IMG/VR virus record: IMGVR_UViG_3300046009_004608
Coordinates: 1-53,987 of that record
DNA: 53,987 bases
Strand: one strand, 5' to 3'
Origin: a virus
Each line of letters begins with the position of its first letter. The stretch's first letter is position 1. Under the pieces are notes generated by a model. It saw only the letters and a list, made by a program, of their open reading frames with translations. It was not told the DNA's origin and did no database searches. Made by a program: the position numbers and the translations under genes. Shown here in pieces: positions 14,640-23,005 of this stretch.

Positions 14640-15655
14640 GCGAGACACAAAACGCACAGAAAGACCTAGAGTTAATCAAGGTCGAAGAGTCTGCCGACGG
14701 ATCTGCGGTTATTGAGCTTCCGGCAGACATTCCTAGCCCGGATGTAGAAGAAAAACCGGCAGAAGTTGCCGCTTCTGATGACTCTGAGGGGTCAGATGAG
14801 GAGGACGAGGCCGCCCGAGAGGCAGAAATGGCCGATGGCGGGGAGGTAGATCCTGACCAAGAGGCTGTTCGGGAGGCAAAAAGGGCCAAAAGACGGGCTC
14901 GCAAGGAGTATCACAAGCAGGTAGCCGCTGAAAAGAACATTGAGCTGCAGCTTTTAAGGCAGGAAAACCAAGAAATGCGGGAGCGCATGGCCGTTTTAGA
15001 GCGCAAAACGCATGGATCTGAGATTGCTCAGATAAATAAGGCGATTGAGGACCAAGAAACTCGGATTGCCTTTGCCAAAGCCAAGATCAAAGAGGCTACC
15101 GAAAACGGAAACGGCGATCTTTTGGCTTCTGCCCAAGAAATGTGGTTTGAGGCACGAAAAAACCATGAAGCCTTGCAGGAGCTGAAGAAAAGAGCTACCG
15201 CACCGCAAAAGGAACAGACAATCCGGGCGCCAAATCCAATCGTTCAGCAGTACGCCAACGAGTGGATGAGCGAAAACTCATGGTATGACCCAAACGGCCG
15301 GGATCAGGACTCAGCCATCGCCCTTCAGATTGACAAACGACTGTCCGAGGAGGGGTTTAACCCCGAACAGAAACGTTATTGGACGGAATTAACGAATCGG
15401 TTGCGGAAGTATTTGCCGCACCGATATACTGACGATGCAGACGATGAGCCTGCTCAACCAGTTAGAAAGCCGAGGTCGGTAGTGACGGGATCAGGGCGTG
15501 AAAACGCAACGAGTAGTGGCGGCAAGGGGAATACGTTTACGTTAACCCCTGAGCAAGTTCGTGCCATGAAAGATGCGGGTATGTGGGATGACCACGAAAA
15601 ACGCATGAAAATGATCAAACGCTACGCCGAAGCAGCTCGGCAACAAAGGAGTTGA
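14636..15655 (+). CDS. Scaffold-like acidic coiled-coil protein
   Basis: This 339-residue protein has an acidic, disordered N-terminal 75 residues (rich in Asp, Glu and Ser, with a DGSAVIEL motif near residue 20). A long basic-acidic coiled coil follows (about 85-190), then a compact helical part (PIVQQYANEWMSENSWYDPNGRDQDSAIALQIDKRL). The end is basic with LTPEQVRAMKDAGMWDDHEKR. Order, charge and placement two genes before the capsid protein fit a scaffolding protein that directs prohead assembly. No protease domain is visible. It begins by overlapping the GroES-like gene by 4 bases. Confidence 0.8.
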   Translation: MSETQNAQKDLELIKVEESADGSAVIELPADIPSPDVEEKPAEVAASDDSEGSDEEDEAAREAEMADGGEVDPDQEAVREAKRAKRRARKEYHKQVAAEKNIELQLLRQENQEMRERMAVLERKTHGSEIAQINKAIEDQETRIAFAKAKIKEATENGNGDLLASAQEMWFEARKNHEALQELKKRATAPQKEQTIRAPNPIVQQYANEWMSENSWYDPNGRDQDSAIALQIDKRLSEEGFNPEQKRYWTELTNRLRKYLPHRYTDDADDEPAQPVRKPRSVVTGSGRENATSSGGKGNTFTLTPEQVRAMKDAGMWDDHEKRMKMIKRYAEAARQQRS

Positions 15656-15657
15656 GA

Positions 15658-16191
15658 ATGGACTCACGTTTAAAAAAATCTTTATCCGCTGGTGGTCGTG
15701 AGAATCGTGCCTTGCAAGACAAGGAAAGATCCGCACCTGAGGACAATTTCGTGTCATCCGAAGAGCGTCGCAAGATGTGGAAGGACGAATGGACACAAAG
15801 CGCACTGCCGAATGCTCCGGATATTCCGGGGTGGCACGTTTGCTGGTTATCAACCACCAACGGTTACGACAGTATCGATAAGCGGATTCGCCTCGGATAT
15901 GTTCCGGTTAAAGCCGATGATATTCCCGGGTTTGAAAATTACCGCGTAAAAGCTGGACAGTACGATGGTTATGTAGCGTGTAATGAAATGCTACTTTTCA
16001 AAATCCCTGAAGACATTTATCAAGAAATCATGGCGCATTTTCACCATGAGGCTCCTCTTGAGGAAGCCAACAAGATAAGGATGCAGGCGGAAAGTATGCA
16101 ACAACGCGACAGTTCCGGGAAACCTCTCGGAAAGGTTGAAGGCGACGGGCTAGGCGACATTGATAAACCCCTACCCGCACCGGTTTTTTAG
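15658..16191 (+). CDS. Structural protein of unknown function before the decoration gene (177 aa)
   Basis: The ATG at 15658 follows AAAGGAG; an in-frame TTG at 15652 is less likely. The start is basic and disordered. The middle, DIPGWHVCWLSTTNGYDSIDKRIRLGYVPVKADDIPGF, followed by ACNEMLLFKIPEDIYQEIM, is a compact strand/helix unit found in related podovirus head modules without known role. The end is polar with a Pro-rich tip. Its position between scaffold and decoration gene suggests a head assembly or completion factor. Confidence 0.72.
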   Translation: MDSRLKKSLSAGGRENRALQDKERSAPEDNFVSSEERRKMWKDEWTQSALPNAPDIPGWHVCWLSTTNGYDSIDKRIRLGYVPVKADDIPGFENYRVKAGQYDGYVACNEMLLFKIPEDIYQEIMAHFHHEAPLEEANKIRMQAESMQQRDSSGKPLGKVEGDGLGDIDKPLPAPVF

Positions 16192-16226
16192 TGAGGGGAG
16201 GACTTTCAACCATTAAGGAGTAAGAA

Positions 16227-16826
16227 ATGAGTGCAACCTCTGCTCCGTTTGGTCTGCGCCCCGTATTCCACCCGTCAGGACTGGATCGTGCTTTTGCGTT
16301 GGCTAACGGAATTCAAGCAGTTTCGACCTCAGGGAATGTCTCCGCTGGCTTTGCTAGCAACATTCTCAAGGGTCAGCCTGTCAAGATGAACACTGCTGGA
16401 TGGATTGAGCCCGCCGCTACTGGTGAAGCGTTCCTTGGAGCCTTTGCTGGTGTTGAGTGGACTGATGCCACCGGTCGTCGTCGTGTAAGCAACTACTGGC
16501 CCGCCAACGAGTCATTCCAAGTCGGTTCCGTAATTGTTTATTTCTACCAAGACGCCAACATTGTGTATGAGATTCAAGCTGCAGGTTCCTTGGTCCAAAC
16601 CTCAGTTGGTGACGAGTTCGATATTACAAACGAAACCGCTGGCTCAACCACAACCGGCCTGTCGCAAGCTACCCTAGGTACTTCGGCTGCTGGATCTGGC
16701 AACGCTAAGCAGTGTCGTGTTATCGACATCGCTCCGTACCCCGACAATGCTTGGGGAGATGCGTACACGATTGTACGGGTTCAGATCAGCGAATCGCAGT
16801 ACGCAGGTACTGTTAACGCTATTTAA
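16227..16826 (+). CDS. Capsid decoration-like structural protein
   Basis: The gene has AAGGAG before ATG and lies directly upstream of the major capsid gene. The protein begins SATSAPFGLRPVFHPSGLDRAFALANGI. It is rich in strands, with a central ILKGQPVKMNTAGWIEPAATGEAFLGAFAGVEW part and a final YTIVRVQISESQYAGTV. This matches the small beta-rich proteins beside many podovirus capsid genes, usually considered head decoration or stabilising proteins. The exact role is inferred from position and fold pattern. Confidence 0.75.
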   Translation: MSATSAPFGLRPVFHPSGLDRAFALANGIQAVSTSGNVSAGFASNILKGQPVKMNTAGWIEPAATGEAFLGAFAGVEWTDATGRRRVSNYWPANESFQVGSVIVYFYQDANIVYEIQAAGSLVQTSVGDEFDITNETAGSTTTGLSQATLGTSAAGSGNAKQCRVIDIAPYPDNAWGDAYTIVRVQISESQYAGTVNAI

Positions 16827-16839
16827 GGAGGGCAAATAA

Positions 16840-17754
16840 ATGGCAGCCCCGATGCGCAGTACCGACTTTAGAAGCATAGTTGAGCCAATTCTCAATGAGT
16901 GCTTCGACGGAGTCTATGATCAGCGTACCGATGAATGGTCACGGGTTTTCCGTGAGCAAGAAGGTATCCCCCGTAACTACCACGAAGAGCCTGTCCTTTA
17001 TGGATTTGGCGCAGCACCCCAACTGCCTGATGGAACTCCGGTTACCTATCAGCAGGGTGGTGTTCTGTTCCTCAAGCGCTATGTGTACTCGGTGTATGGC
17101 CTTGCCTTCGCCCTGACCAAAGTGCTGGTTGAGGACGGCGACCATATCCGTATTGGTCAAGTTTACGCTCGTCACCTTGCCCAATCTTTGATTGAGACCA
17201 AGGAGACACTGAGCGCAAACGTGCTCAACCGTGCGTTTAACTCTTCGTATCCCGGCGGCGACGGTGTTGCACTGAATAGTGCCTCTCACCCAATCGTCAA
17301 CGGCACATTCAGCAACCTGCTGACCACGCCCGCTAACCTGTCACAGACCTCGCTTGAGCAGATGCTCATTCAGATCCGTCAGGCAGTGGACAACAACGGC
17401 AAGAAGATCCGTCTGGTTCCGCGTCAACTGATCGTGGCACCGGGCAACGTCTTCCAAGCTGAGGTTCTGCTGAAGTCCGTTCTTCGCGCTGGTAACGCAA
17501 ACAACGACATCAACCCGATCAAGTCGATTGGTCTTCTGGACGAGGGCGCAGCAGTTCTGTCGCGTCTGACTTCCGCCACCGCATGGTGGGTGCAGACCGA
17601 CGCTCCTGAGGGCATGAAGTTGCTGATGCGTCGCAAGCTAGAGAAGACGATGGAAGGTGACTTTGAGACTGACACCATGCGCTACAAGGCAACTGAGCGT
17701 TATGACGTCGGCTTCACTGATCCCCGTGCCGTTTACGGTACACCGGGTGTTTAA
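16840..17754 (+). CDS. Major capsid protein
   Basis: This 304-residue protein has a strong AAGGAGG ribosome site, expected for the most abundant virion protein. The pattern is that of a phage major capsid protein, presumably of HK97 fold: a long N-terminal arm (RSIVEPILNECFDGVYDQRTDEWSRVF), a spine helix (IGQVYARHLAQSLIETKETLSANVLNRAF), an A-domain (IRLVPRQLIVAPGNVFQAEVLLKSVL) and a terminal part with RYDVGFTDPRAVYG. No cleavage site or protease was recognised. It is followed by a beta-helix protein, a layout seen in related phages. Confidence 0.92.
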   Translation: MAAPMRSTDFRSIVEPILNECFDGVYDQRTDEWSRVFREQEGIPRNYHEEPVLYGFGAAPQLPDGTPVTYQQGGVLFLKRYVYSVYGLAFALTKVLVEDGDHIRIGQVYARHLAQSLIETKETLSANVLNRAFNSSYPGGDGVALNSASHPIVNGTFSNLLTTPANLSQTSLEQMLIQIRQAVDNNGKKIRLVPRQLIVAPGNVFQAEVLLKSVLRAGNANNDINPIKSIGLLDEGAAVLSRLTSATAWWVQTDAPEGMKLLMRRKLEKTMEGDFETDTMRYKATERYDVGFTDPRAVYGTPGV

Positions 17755-17777
17755 CCATTAGAGAACAGGAGTAAATC

Positions 17778-18806
17778 ATGCTGACTAATTTCCCTAACGG
17801 GATTACTAGCTTCGGTGTGCCTGTTCTCGGAACCATTGGTGGCCTTCCGTTTACTGGAAACTACTATTTCGTAGACCCCGTAAATGGTGCTGATGGTAAC
17901 GATGGCACACCTGAACTACCGCTGAAGACTCTGTACGGAGCTTTGGCAAAGTGCACCGCTGGCAATAACGATGTCGTCGTCCTGATGGGCGATGGCAGCT
18001 CTGCCGGCTCTGCTCGACTGTCAACCGCTTTGGCTCAGACGATTGATTCTTCGGCAACCGCGGGAACCCTGAATTGGAACAAAAACGCCACGCACCTAAT
18101 CGGTGTGGCTGCTCCCACCATGGTGGCGCAGCGGGCGCGTATTGCTCCCCCGACGGGAACCTACACTGCTGCAACCTTTAACAGCGACGCTTTCATCAAT
18201 GTCACTGCCTCGGGTTGTTACTTTGCTAACCTGTCCGTTTTCTGTGGATTCTCCACAGGTTCGGCCAGCATGATTGCGTGGACCGATTCTGGTGGTCGTA
18301 ACGCATACAGCAACGTCAACATCTATGGCATGGCTGATGCAGCTTCTGCTGGCGGTGCAAACGCTCGTACCTTAAAACTCAATGGTGGTGGTGAGCACAC
18401 CTTCATCAATTGCGTTTTAGGTGGCGATACGATTGCCCGCAGTGCAGCAAATGCAACGGTTGAACTGGCCGGCGGAACGGCTCGCAACATTTTCGAAGGT
18501 TGCGTATTCCCGTTCCAAGCAAGTGCCGCAACTCCCATTGGACTGAAAGTTGGTGCTGCCTCTGGCATGGACCGTTACGCTCTGTTCAAGGGATGCTCGT
18601 TTATCAACAACGTTGGATCGACCTCCACAACCCTGAGTGCTTTTGCAACTCTGGCAGCTTCGGCTGGTGGCCAAGTCGTAATCCAAAACTCGTTGAGCTT
18701 GGGCATCACGGAGTTTGGCTCTGACGCCGCTTCCCTTGGTCAGATTTACGTCGATATGGCTGCGCCGAGTGCATCGGCTGGCGGTATCGCTGTGAATCCG
18801 AGCTAA
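17778..18806 (+). CDS. Beta-helix virion protein after the capsid gene (342 aa)
   Basis: The AGGAG ribosome site is followed by a protein with repeated short strands and turns typical of right-handed parallel beta-helices (pectate-lyase-like): YYFVDPVNGADGNDGTPELPLKTLYGAL at the start, then HTFINCVLGG, NIFEGCVFPF, ALFKGCSFINN and VVIQNSLSLG. The xxxFxNCxxxG rungs are plain. With no catalytic residues apparent, a surface decoration or head-fibre role is more likely than an enzyme. The adjacent capsid gene supports a head location. Confidence 0.77.
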   Translation: MLTNFPNGITSFGVPVLGTIGGLPFTGNYYFVDPVNGADGNDGTPELPLKTLYGALAKCTAGNNDVVVLMGDGSSAGSARLSTALAQTIDSSATAGTLNWNKNATHLIGVAAPTMVAQRARIAPPTGTYTAATFNSDAFINVTASGCYFANLSVFCGFSTGSASMIAWTDSGGRNAYSNVNIYGMADAASAGGANARTLKLNGGGEHTFINCVLGGDTIARSAANATVELAGGTARNIFEGCVFPFQASAATPIGLKVGAASGMDRYALFKGCSFINNVGSTSTTLSAFATLAASAGGQVVIQNSLSLGITEFGSDAASLGQIYVDMAAPSASAGGIAVNPS

Positions 18807-18811
18807 CGAAT

Positions 18812-18834
18812 ACCCGGGGGGAAACCCTCGGGGT
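18812..18834 (+). terminator. GC-rich hairpin after the beta-helix gene
   Basis: ACCCGGGGGG (18812-18821) pairs with CCCTCGGGGT (18825-18834) around AAA, with one mismatch and one G-T pair. No T run follows. It could attenuate transcription, or protect the very abundant capsid mRNA upstream from 3-prime decay. The next gene has its own AAGGAG ribosome site. Confidence 0.55.
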
Positions 18835-18854
18835 TCTAACCTAAGGAGCCAGAT

Positions 18855-19877
18855 ATGGGTCAGTTTAAGCCGATGGTCAAGATGATGACTACGGAGCCCA
18901 CCGTTGAGCTAAAGCTCAAAAAGGGCGGTGCCGTCATGATGAAAAAAGGCGGCAAGGCAGTAAAGAAGATGGACGGTGGGGCTTTGGGAGCCATGTCCGG
19001 CACCCCGGCTTTAATCGGACGTCCTGCTGTAAACGCTCCAGTTCGCTCTCCGATGCGTCCTACGATGACTGCTCGCCGCAAGGCAATGGCAGTTCGTCCT
19101 ATGGGCCGCACTATGAAAGAGGGCGGAGAGACCGAAAAAGAGCACAAGGAAGAGGCCAAAAAAATGGCTTCGACCGAAAAGAAGCTGGAAAAACACGCTT
19201 CTATGCCGGCATCTAAAGCCCATAAAGGCTTAAAGACCGGCGGTGTTGCTAAAGGTCAGGGCGGTTATGCCACAGGTGGTGTGGTGTACGGGCAAGGTGG
19301 TTACAAGCACGGCGGCAAGATTAAGAAGTATGCCAAAGGCGGAATCATCACCGAGCAGGAGGGTTCAAGGGACGCAGGTCCCTATAAGAACACTCTGATG
19401 CACACTGCAAAACCTGATCACTCGCCTGCTAAAACAGGAGGTGTTCGTCTTGGTAATGCAGGTGGTTACAAATCAGGCGGTATGGCACAAGGTATGCAAA
19501 AACCTCAAAAAGAGCAGAAAGAACAGATGAAACAAAGTTACAAATCTGCTGATGACTCTTATAGGGAAGAAGGCAAGGGCTTTGCTTACAAGAAAGGTGG
19601 TGCCGCAAAAAAGTATGCTAATGGTGGGTCGGTAAATGACTCTGGTAAGGCGGTGAATATGCCGCAGGGCCAGAAGAAACCCTCCACACCAGTAAGCATC
19701 AATCAGCTTTCCGGAACCTTTAAAAACGGTGGCAAGGTTATGACTCCAGCGGAGAAGCGTCTGACAAAGACATTTGACAAGGAAAATGCCCCGGCAATGA
19801 AGGCTGCTAAGGCCGACAGTAATGAGGTCTACAGCAAATACGGAAAGATGAAAATGCGGTCCGGCGGTATGTGCTAA
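18855..19877 (+). CDS. Lys/Gly-rich protein with many glycine-bead motifs
   Basis: This 340-residue, strongly basic, low-complexity protein has at least ten repeats of a hydrophobic/aromatic-K/A-x-GG-x-V/I bead, for example LKKGGAV, LKTGGVA, YATGGVV, YKHGGKI, YAKGGII, YKSGGMA, YKKGGAA, YANGGSV, FKNGGKV. Between the beads are Lys/Glu helical stretches (EKEHKEEAKKMASTEKKLEK) and a Met/Arg-rich part. No catalytic domain is visible. Composition and place after the capsid genes suggest a virion-internal DNA-binding or cargo protein. The same bead occurs in at least six other proteins of this genome. It is followed by a clear terminator. Confidence 0.75.
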   Translation: MGQFKPMVKMMTTEPTVELKLKKGGAVMMKKGGKAVKKMDGGALGAMSGTPALIGRPAVNAPVRSPMRPTMTARRKAMAVRPMGRTMKEGGETEKEHKEEAKKMASTEKKLEKHASMPASKAHKGLKTGGVAKGQGGYATGGVVYGQGGYKHGGKIKKYAKGGIITEQEGSRDAGPYKNTLMHTAKPDHSPAKTGGVRLGNAGGYKSGGMAQGMQKPQKEQKEQMKQSYKSADDSYREEGKGFAYKKGGAAKKYANGGSVNDSGKAVNMPQGQKKPSTPVSINQLSGTFKNGGKVMTPAEKRLTKTFDKENAPAMKAAKADSNEVYSKYGKMKMRSGGMC

Positions 19878-19884
19878 ACAAGGT

Positions 19885-19908
19885 GGGGGCGCTAAGCCCC
19901 CGCTTTTT
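19885..19908 (+). terminator. Rho-independent terminator
   Basis: GGGGGC (19885-19890) pairs with GCCCCC (19896-19901) around GCTAA, followed by GC and five T. It lies 8 bases past the stop of the glycine-bead gene and ends the head-gene transcript at least in part. The next gene follows only 12 bases later with its own AAGGAA, so read-through or a hidden promoter must feed it. Confidence 0.88.
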
Positions 19909-19920
19909 AAGGAACATAGA

Positions 19921-20226
19921 ATGAAACTTCAAACTGTTTCTCAAACCGGCGTAGGATCGACCACCCCGATTGTGATGAATACCAACACCACGCCTTTTAA
20001 TGTGGGCTTTGGTGTAGTCAAGTCTGGTACGGTCAACTATACGGTTCAACACACTTTTGATGATCCAGCGGTTGGATTTTCAACTTGGTTCCCTCACCCC
20101 ACAGTGGCGGCGGCGATTGCCAATGCAGACGGAAACTATGCTTTCCCTGTAACTGCGATTCGACTGACCATGAACTCTGGTGACGGCACCGCAACCCTGA
20201 AACTTATTCAGGCTGGAATTGCGTAA
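19921..20226 (+). CDS. Small beta-rich structural protein (101 aa)
   Basis: This small protein is made of strands and turns: LQTVSQTGVGSTTPIVMNTNTTPFNVGFGVV, TVNYTVQHTFDD and a final IRLTMNSGDGTATLKLIQAGIA. It resembles short virion proteins in aquatic podoviruses annotated only as hypothetical. Its likely place is the head surface or head-tail joint. Stop and next ATG overlap by one base (TAATG). Confidence 0.7.
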   Translation: MKLQTVSQTGVGSTTPIVMNTNTTPFNVGFGVVKSGTVNYTVQHTFDDPAVGFSTWFPHPTVAAAIANADGNYAFPVTAIRLTMNSGDGTATLKLIQAGIA

Positions 20227-20450
20227 TGGCTGGTGGCGTCGGCTTTGAAGCGGTAGTTAATTTTGCTAACACCTATCCGGGTCTTGCCGATGGTGTAGTA
20301 GCTGACGCTAATAACGGGTATGGCAATGATGTAGGAGGGCAGTCGGTAATTGTCCGAGGCCCAGTTGCTGCAGGACCGTTTTACATCCTGATGGAAAATG
20401 CAGGGTATGTTCTTCAGGAAAATGACGACAAGATTGAGTTGGAGTCCTAA
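20226..20450 (+). CDS. Small hypothetical virion-region protein (74 aa)
   Basis: The start overlaps the previous stop by one base and the next gene follows directly. The protein is Gly/Ala/Asn-rich, with FEAVVNFANTYPGLADGVVADANNGYGND and an end with strands (FYILMENAGYVLQENDDKIELES). No family was recognised. Tight coupling to two structural genes suggests a small tail or head component. Confidence 0.65.
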   Translation: MAGGVGFEAVVNFANTYPGLADGVVADANNGYGNDVGGQSVIVRGPVAAGPFYILMENAGYVLQENDDKIELES

Positions 20451-21032
20451 ATGGCAGATACCAAGATTTCAGCAATGACCGCAGCGGCTCTTCCCTTAAC
20501 CGGGGCAGAGTTGGTTCCTATTGTTCAAAGCGGTGACAACAAAAAGACAACGGTTGGCGACATCATTGCTTATAACCAAGCGTATGGTGCATGGAGCGAT
20601 TCCACAGATCAAACAGGTAGCACTACTGCAGGAACTGCAATTACTTATAACACTCAAGATATTTCTGACGGTGTAACGCTTGTTGATAACAGCAAGTTAA
20701 CGGTGCCAAATACCGGAATCTACGATGTTCAATTTAGCGCACAATTTAAAAATATCTCAAATTCTCAGCAAATTGTGACGATTTGGGTCAAGGTTAATGG
20801 TTCAGATTTAGCAAACTCAGCAACAAACGTAACAATTCCAGCAAGAAAAAGTGCAGGAATTTTTGGTTATCAAGTTGCAGCTTGGAACTTTTTCTTTCAG
20901 CTTAATTCTGCTGATTATGTTGAGCTCTATTGGTTACCTGAGAGTTTAGATGTAACGCTTGAGCATTTGCCGTCAACTGCGCTACACCCGGCAATTCCGT
21001 CAATGTTGGTGACCGTTCAGCAGGTAGCCTAA
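20451..21032 (+). CDS. Fibre-like protein with C1q/TNF-like jelly-roll
   Basis: The N-terminus, TKISAMTAAALPLTGAELVPIVQ, followed by KKTTVGDI, is a fibre-attachment motif also found at the start of the collagen-like fibre at 23005. The remaining 130 residues look like a C1q/TNF jelly-roll: GIYDVQFSAQFKNI, QQIVTIWVKVNGSDL, and FFFQLNSADYVELYW. Such domains trimerise and bind surface sugars or proteins. It is probably a short fibre or a decoration attached to the virion. Confidence 0.72.
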   Translation: MADTKISAMTAAALPLTGAELVPIVQSGDNKKTTVGDIIAYNQAYGAWSDSTDQTGSTTAGTAITYNTQDISDGVTLVDNSKLTVPNTGIYDVQFSAQFKNISNSQQIVTIWVKVNGSDLANSATNVTIPARKSAGIFGYQVAAWNFFFQLNSADYVELYWLPESLDVTLEHLPSTALHPAIPSMLVTVQQVA

Positions 21033-21590
21033 ATGCCAGCTAAATCTAAGGCCCAATTTAGGCTCATGAAAGCGGCTGAGTACAACCCAAAGTTTGCCAA
21101 GAAGGTTGGAATCAAGCCTTCGGTGGCTGCTGAATATACCGAGTCTAACGTGGGCAAAAAGTCTTACGCCAAGCTGCCTGAGGCGATGAAACAAGGTGGT
21201 GTAGTTCATTCATTGAAAAAAGCAGGTTTTTATGAGCCGTCTAAAAATCAAGCTGAACGGTTAAAAATTGTTAACAAAGTAACGACCAAACCCCAACGGT
21301 TAAAAATAGTAGAAAAGTTGTTTTCGGATAAAAAATTAAAAAGTGGTGGTGATGTGTCTCTTGCCGTTGGTCGTGGTGAAAAACTGCCGGCAAGCCAAGG
21401 TGCTGGACTAACCGCTAAAGGCAGGGCTAAATACAACCGGGAGACCGGATCTAATTTGAAGGCACCGCAACCACAGGGAGGAAAGCGGCGTGATTCGTTC
21501 TGTGCTCGTATGGGGCCAGTGGCGGAAAAAAGCGAGCGGGGAAGTCGTTCCCGCGCATCAATGAAACGCTGGAATTGCCCGGGGTGGTAA
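21033..21590 (+). CDS. Basic virion protein with SFCARM-type C-terminal module
   Basis: This 185-residue basic protein begins MPAKSKAQFRLMKAAEYNPKF, a start seen in many aquatic phage proteins. It contains two glycine beads (MKQGGVV, LKSGGDV) in the middle. The end has a module: GAGLTAKGRAKYNRETGSNLK, then GKRRDSFCARM, then SRASMKRWNC. This kind of module recurs in cyanophage-like virion proteins. Two cysteines and many Lys/Arg residues suggest DNA binding or metal binding. Role unknown; a virion-internal protein is the best guess. Confidence 0.72.
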   Translation: MPAKSKAQFRLMKAAEYNPKFAKKVGIKPSVAAEYTESNVGKKSYAKLPEAMKQGGVVHSLKKAGFYEPSKNQAERLKIVNKVTTKPQRLKIVEKLFSDKKLKSGGDVSLAVGRGEKLPASQGAGLTAKGRAKYNRETGSNLKAPQPQGGKRRDSFCARMGPVAEKSERGSRSRASMKRWNCPGW

Positions 21591-22664
21591 ATGGCTTACT
21601 CAGGAACTGTTGGAACTACAGTAATTGATGTCCAAACGCTGATAGATCACGCCGCCCGCCGGTGCGGGAAACTGGCTGAAGAGTTAACGTCAGAGCAACA
21701 ACTATCTGCCCGTGAATCTTTATTTTTCGCTCTATCTGCCTTGGCCAATATTGGCATCAATTATTGGGCAATCAGCAAAAAGGTCTTCGGTTTAAAGGCA
21801 GACCAGTACATTTATCAGCTCCCGTTGGGCGCAATCGATGTATTAAACGCCCTTTACCGGACAATGAACCGTCCGAGCGGCGATTACGCAACCAGCGCAG
21901 GGGGGAATGTCAGCTTTGTCGCAGACTCCGATATTGACACTTATTGTCAGCAAACCTCAGCCAACGGAAACATCTCCGTCTTCTACGGAACCAATAACCC
22001 AATTTACGCAGGATCTATTGGTCTTCTGCCTTACGTTTCAGGTGGCGGTAGTGCTACTTGGTCCATTATTTATGAATATTCTGTGGACGGCACAACGTGG
22101 CAAACCCTTGAAGACTTAGGTCAGGTTGTTGTCACAGATAATCAATGGATTTGGACGGATGTAGATCCGGGTGAGACTGTAGAGTATTACCGTATTCGGG
22201 GATACAACGGCACGACTTTGGCTATTCGGGAGTGGTTCGTAGGAAACAATAGTCGAGAGATTACGATGGCCCGCCTAAATCGCGACGACTACACAAACCT
22301 ACCGAATAAGAACTTTACGGCCAATCAGCCCTATCAGTTTTGGTTTGACCGCACGATCCCCCAACCTTCAATCTATCTTTGGCCAACCCCATCAGATCCG
22401 TTTATTCAGATGACGGTATGGTATTCCCGTCAGATCATGGATGTAGGAGCGCTGACCGATGAGCTGGAAGTTCCGCAGCGTTGGTATGAGGCTGTGGTTA
22501 TGATTCTTGCCCACCGGATGGCCTTAGAGCTGCCGCAGGTTTCGCCAGACAGGATTGGTTATCTTGAGCGTATGGCCGATAAGTATCTCTTCGAGGCCGA
22601 ACAGGAAGAGCGGGATAAATCGCCAATTTACTGGGCGCCAAATATCAGCGTGTATACAAGATAA
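21591..22664 (+). CDS. Head-tail adaptor (P22 gp4/T7 gp11-like) with inserted beta domain
   Basis: The first 95 residues (IDVQTLIDHAARRCGKLAEELTSEQ, helical) and residues 225-357 (REITMARLNRDDYTNLPNKNF, QPSIYLWPTPSDPFIQMTVWYSRQ, PQRWYEAVVMILAHRMALELP) show the adaptor layout that connects portal to tail. Between them, residues 95-220 form an extra beta-rich domain (WSIIYEYSVDGTTWQTLEDLGQ, YRIRGYNGTTLAIREWFVGNN) like carbohydrate-binding or F5/8-type sandwiches. The insertion would project from the tail neck. A second adaptor-like gene is at 38217. Confidence 0.8.
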   Translation: MAYSGTVGTTVIDVQTLIDHAARRCGKLAEELTSEQQLSARESLFFALSALANIGINYWAISKKVFGLKADQYIYQLPLGAIDVLNALYRTMNRPSGDYATSAGGNVSFVADSDIDTYCQQTSANGNISVFYGTNNPIYAGSIGLLPYVSGGGSATWSIIYEYSVDGTTWQTLEDLGQVVVTDNQWIWTDVDPGETVEYYRIRGYNGTTLAIREWFVGNNSREITMARLNRDDYTNLPNKNFTANQPYQFWFDRTIPQPSIYLWPTPSDPFIQMTVWYSRQIMDVGALTDELEVPQRWYEAVVMILAHRMALELPQVSPDRIGYLERMADKYLFEAEQEERDKSPIYWAPNISVYTR

Positions 22665-23005
22665 TGCCTATTTTTCTTGACACTACCGGACTGACTTCTT
22701 TAGCAATCGGCATTTGTGACCGATGCAAGATGAAGCGAACCTATGTAAGCCTTGGAACCGATCCAAACTTTCCGGGGTTACGGGTGTGTGATCAAGGTTG
22801 TGCGGATCAGAAAGACCCTTACCGTTTGCCGGCCAGAAAGACTGAGCGGATTAACCTTCGCTTTCCTAGGCCGGATGTCAGCGTTGCCAATGTTCAGCCT
22901 GCCTTGCAAACTGGCGGTTATGGCCAGTTTTTAATTTCGACTCAAGGCAATCAGGATGACCCAGAAAACAACGGAAACCTAGACGTTATTAGCCCGAGTC
23001 CATAA
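22664..23005 (+). CDS. Zinc-ribbon-like tail-region protein (113 aa)
   Basis: The protein has four cysteines placed as in a small zinc ribbon: CDRC near residue 19 and CDQGC near residue 43. DPYRLPARKTERINLRFPRPDV follows, a pattern recurring in podovirus adaptor modules. The last third is Gln/Asn/Gly-rich and disordered. It is adjacent to the adaptor gene (one-base overlap), so it may stabilise the connector. No enzymatic motif is visible. Confidence 0.72.
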   Translation: MPIFLDTTGLTSLAIGICDRCKMKRTYVSLGTDPNFPGLRVCDQGCADQKDPYRLPARKTERINLRFPRPDVSVANVQPALQTGGYGQFLISTQGNQDDPENNGNLDVISPSP

